8,662 nt of DNA from a bacterium. GTDB taxonomy: Bacteria > Bacteroidota > Bacteroidia > Bacteroidales > UBA932. The stretch lies in NCBI GenBank assembly GCA_004561775.1, contig SFUD01000035.1:1-8662 (forward strand), read 5' to 3'. Within the stretch, counting starts at the first letter, position 1. Each line of letters begins with the position of its first letter. The notes under the pieces are model-generated. The model made no database searches. It saw nothing but the letters and a program-made list of their open reading frames with translations, and was not told the DNA's origin. This document shows positions 6,771 through 8,662 of the stretch, in pieces. A program made the translations under genes and the position numbers.

Positions 6771-8513
6771 ATGAACAGAAGAGATTTTTTGAAACGCTCG
6801 CTGGTGTATGGAGGTACAACCGGTCTTGCAATAATGGGAACAGGTGCAGCTGCCTCACTCATCTCTGCCTGCACAGCATCTGACAAATATGACGCAGTAA
6901 TTGCCAATGGCTGGATTTATGCCGGAGATGGCAAAGAGCCTCTTTTGGGCAGCGTAGGAATCAAGGGTGGCAAAATTGCCGCAATAGGCAATCTTGGCAG
7001 CATAGAGGATCTGCGCAGAGAGTGCAAGACTGTTGTGGATGCAAAGGAGATGGCCGTGACACCGGGCTTCATAGATATCCACTCACACTCAGATACAAAC
7101 TACTTTGACTGCCCTCTTGGAGACAGCAGAATCTATCAGGGAATAACAACAGAGGTTTGCGGAAACTGCGGAGACTCCCCATTCCCATACTCAGACCAGA
7201 AATATGCGGAGCACAAAGATGAGCTTCGCCACGGCTACCCTTACTGGCAGGATGCGGACGGATACCTGGATGCTCTGCGAAAGAATAAGGTTGGTGTAAA
7301 CTTCCTCTCTTACGTTGGATTTGGAATGCTTAGAAGTGCAGTGGTGGGTGACAATAATGTTCCGCCAACCAAAGAGCAGCTGGATAAGATGTGCCAACTT
7401 CTGGACCACGAGATGGAGGTGGGCATAATTGGAATGAGTACAGGTCTTGAGTATACTCCCGATGCCTATGCCTCTACGGATGAGATTGCAGAGCTCTGCA
7501 AAGTTGTGGCAAAGCACAATGGCCTCTTTGCCATCCATATGAGAAACGAGGACGACTATGTTGAGGAGGCTATAGCAGAGGCAATTGAGATTGCCCGCCG
7601 TTCTGGTGTGAGGCTCCAGATCTCCCACCTGAAGGCACAGAATGAGCCTAACTGGGGAAAGCTTCCTAATATGCTTAGGCTTATAGATGATGCCAAAGCT
7701 TCCGGAATAGATGTGGCATTTGACAGATACCCTTATGCTGCCTTCTCAACAGGACTTGGCACCTTTATTCCAACAGATATGCGTCAGGGTACATTTGAGG
7801 AGCGTATGGGCAGACTCAAAGATGAGAAGATTGCTGCAGAGATTGGCAAATATGCAGTCTCCAGAGTCAAACGTCTTGGCGGCCCGCAGAACGTGCTCAT
7901 AGCAGCCTGCAAAAATCCGGACAACGTTCAGTTCTCCGGCAAGAACATAGCAGAGTGCTGCGCAATGACAGGAAAGAGCGAGTGGGAGATGATAAGATAC
8001 CTTCTCATAAGCGAGAACCTTGGCGTGCAGATGGCAGGCTTTGCAATGAAAGAGGATAACCTTAAGACCCTCTACGCGCATCCGCTTGCAATGCCGGCTA
8101 GCGACGGCAGTGTCTACTCTCCTGAGGGAGTTCTCAGCGAGGCAATACCTCACCCGCGCTCATACGGAACAATGCCGCGCTTCCTTGGCAAATATGTAAG
8201 AGAAGATAAAGTGATAGACTGGCCAGAGGCAATTCGCAAATGCACCTCTCTCCCTGCTTCCCGACTCAACCTTAAAGACCGCGGCCTACTGCTTCCTAAC
8301 TATGCTGCAGATATTGTGGTCTTTGACAAGGAGACCATTAAGGATACTGCGGACTACATTAACCCTCACCAGTTCCCAGATGGCATTGCCCACGTCTTTG
8401 TCAACGGCAACCACACCATAGAGAACAAAAGCCAGCCTGGCAGCCAGGTTTGGCTGCCCGGCCGGCAGTCCCACTGGCATTCTTGTGGCAGCCAGGTTTG
8501 GCAGCCACGCTAG
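6771..8513 (+). CDS. Tat-exported D-aminoacylase family amidohydrolase (N-acyl-D-amino-acid deacylase-like)
   Basis: Enzymes of this family hydrolyse N-acyl-D-amino acids or related dipeptide-like amides with zinc. The 580-residue protein starts with a Tat signal (RRDFLK, residues 3-8, then a hydrophobic stretch) ending in a lipobox ISAC (Cys34), so it is probably folded in the cytoplasm, exported and lipid-anchored. The metal site follows D-aminoacylase: HSH (H104, H106) in PGFIDIHSHSD, Cys133 in GNCG, H256 in IHMRNE, H286 in ISHLKA and Asp445 in ASDG. Other hallmarks are DRYPYAA (318-324), HPRSYGTMPRFLGKYVRE (461-478), SLPASRL and AADIVVFD (512-519). The conserved part ends around VFVNGNHTIENK (542-553). 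The usual C-terminal TGxxPGxxLR segment is replaced by about 27 residues (SQPGSQVW..., GSQVWQPR) read from the downstream repeat. Exact substrate is not determinable. It lies downstream of apbE with no promoter motif in the gap. Confidence 0.92.
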   Translation: MNRRDFLKRSLVYGGTTGLAIMGTGAAASLISACTASDKYDAVIANGWIYAGDGKEPLLGSVGIKGGKIAAIGNLGSIEDLRRECKTVVDAKEMAVTPGFIDIHSHSDTNYFDCPLGDSRIYQGITTEVCGNCGDSPFPYSDQKYAEHKDELRHGYPYWQDADGYLDALRKNKVGVNFLSYVGFGMLRSAVVGDNNVPPTKEQLDKMCQLLDHEMEVGIIGMSTGLEYTPDAYASTDEIAELCKVVAKHNGLFAIHMRNEDDYVEEAIAEAIEIARRSGVRLQISHLKAQNEPNWGKLPNMLRLIDDAKASGIDVAFDRYPYAAFSTGLGTFIPTDMRQGTFEERMGRLKDEKIAAEIGKYAVSRVKRLGGPQNVLIAACKNPDNVQFSGKNIAECCAMTGKSEWEMIRYLLISENLGVQMAGFAMKEDNLKTLYAHPLAMPASDGSVYSPEGVLSEAIPHPRSYGTMPRFLGKYVREDKVIDWPEAIRKCTSLPASRLNLKDRGLLLPNYAADIVVFDKETIKDTADYINPHQFPDGIAHVFVNGNHTIENKSQPGSQVWLPGRQSHWHSCGSQVWQPR

Positions 8514-8570
8514 CAGCCTGTTTGGTAGCCAGGTTTGGCAGTCAAGCCAGCAGTCCCACTGGCAGTCCAT
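8430..8570. repeat. Degenerate tandem repeat overlapping the amidohydrolase 3' end
   Basis: Three related units begin at 8438, 8486 and 8523. The core GGCAGCCAGGTTTGGC occurs at 8439-8454 and 8487-8502, with one change at 8524-8539. A second motif, GCAGTCCCACTGGCA, is exact at 8465-8479 and 8550-8564. Units 1 and 3 (8438-8479, 8523-8564) match at 36 of 42 positions; unit 2 is more diverged and loses the second motif. In unit 1 the core forms a perfect hairpin, GGCAGCCA (8439-8446) / TGGCTGCC (8451-8458) with a GGTT loop. The region is richer in G+C than its neighbours. The amidohydrolase frame enters it and stops inside unit 2 (TAG, 8511-8513). I do not recognise a named repeat family. Confidence 0.85.
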
Positions 8571-8590
8571 CACAGAACAGCCATACTATT

Positions 8591-8630
8591 AGGCTGCAAG
8601 CTTGCTCACCCGCCGGCTTGCGGCCTTTTT
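8591..8630 (+). terminator. Rho-independent terminator after the amidohydrolase
   Basis: An 11-bp stem AGGCTGCAAGC (8591-8601) / GCTTGCGGCCT (8616-8626) has a single G-U wobble and a 14-nt loop, and the right arm runs straight into a T-tract (8626-8630). This is a textbook intrinsic terminator for the apbE-amidohydrolase unit, placed 78 bp after the stop codon and downstream of the repeat cluster. The remaining bases to 8662 hold nothing I can identify. Confidence 0.88.
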
Positions 8631-8662
8631 AATTATTCCTTTCTCTCTTCCCGATCTCTTCC

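Noticed and set aside
7191..7628. A 145-codon minus-strand frame opposite the amidohydrolase
   Set aside because: The sense strand carries conserved amidohydrolase motifs here, including the metal ligands; the antisense frame has no domain signature.
8430..8570. CRISPR array
   Set aside because: The units are unequal (offsets 48 and 37 bp), degenerate, and lack regular unique spacers; no cas gene is in the window.
8286..8573. Minus-strand frame across the repeat with recurring Leu-Pro-Asn words
   Set aside because: The periodicity is only the DNA repeat read backwards, and the frame continues opposite the conserved amidohydrolase end; no start signal.

Overview
The window looks like part of a chromosome from the Bacteroidota, probably an uncultured Bacteroidales. 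This rests on the protein families and their wording (ApbE with NFNAVAQGYTCD, a FISUMP-domain lipoprotein with an acidic stretch after the lipobox cysteine, a short AraC-type regulator), on candidate -7 boxes of the form TAnnTTTG, and on A-rich leaders without strong Shine-Dalgarno sequences. It is mostly housekeeping and envelope genes. No rRNA, tRNA, CRISPR array, transposase or phage gene was seen.

Layout. 1-456 (+): the 3' part of folE (GTP cyclohydrolase I), ending in a hairpin whose loop contains the stop codon. 495-2091 (-): a broken ettA-type ABC-F gene whose first ATPase domain has lost two short blocks, the Q-loop block (in frame) and the ABC signature block (with a frameshift). 2073-2549 (-): a short AraC-type DNA-binding protein overlapping the ettA start by 19 bp, with its own candidate promoter set inside an inverted repeat. 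2668-5604 (-): a four-gene envelope cluster in the order FISUMP lipoprotein, LemA, small TPM-domain protein, and larger membrane-anchored TPM-domain protein with a glycine-rich tail. Gaps are 27 and 14 bp, then a 35-bp overlap, so it is probably one operon. 5605-5676: a divergent promoter region with two facing TAnnTTTG boxes. 5677-8513 (+): the apbE lipoprotein (flavin transferase) followed by a Tat-exported D-aminoacylase-family amidohydrolase, with a perfect 19-bp tandem duplication carrying the ribosome-binding region between them. 8430-8570: a degenerate tandem repeat that runs into the 3' end of the amidohydrolase and supplies its last codons. 8591-8630: a convincing rho-independent terminator.

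How the genes relate. LemA and TPM-domain proteins are a recurrent envelope pair of poorly defined function; here they follow a probable surface lipoprotein. ApbE attaches FMN to exported proteins, and the amidohydrolase is predicted to be exported and lipid-anchored, so both divergent transcription units serve the envelope. The least ordinary observations are the double lesion in one ATPase domain of EttA, the repeat that has become the C-terminus of the amidohydrolase, and the duplicated translation start region. I found no clear new defence or mobile system.
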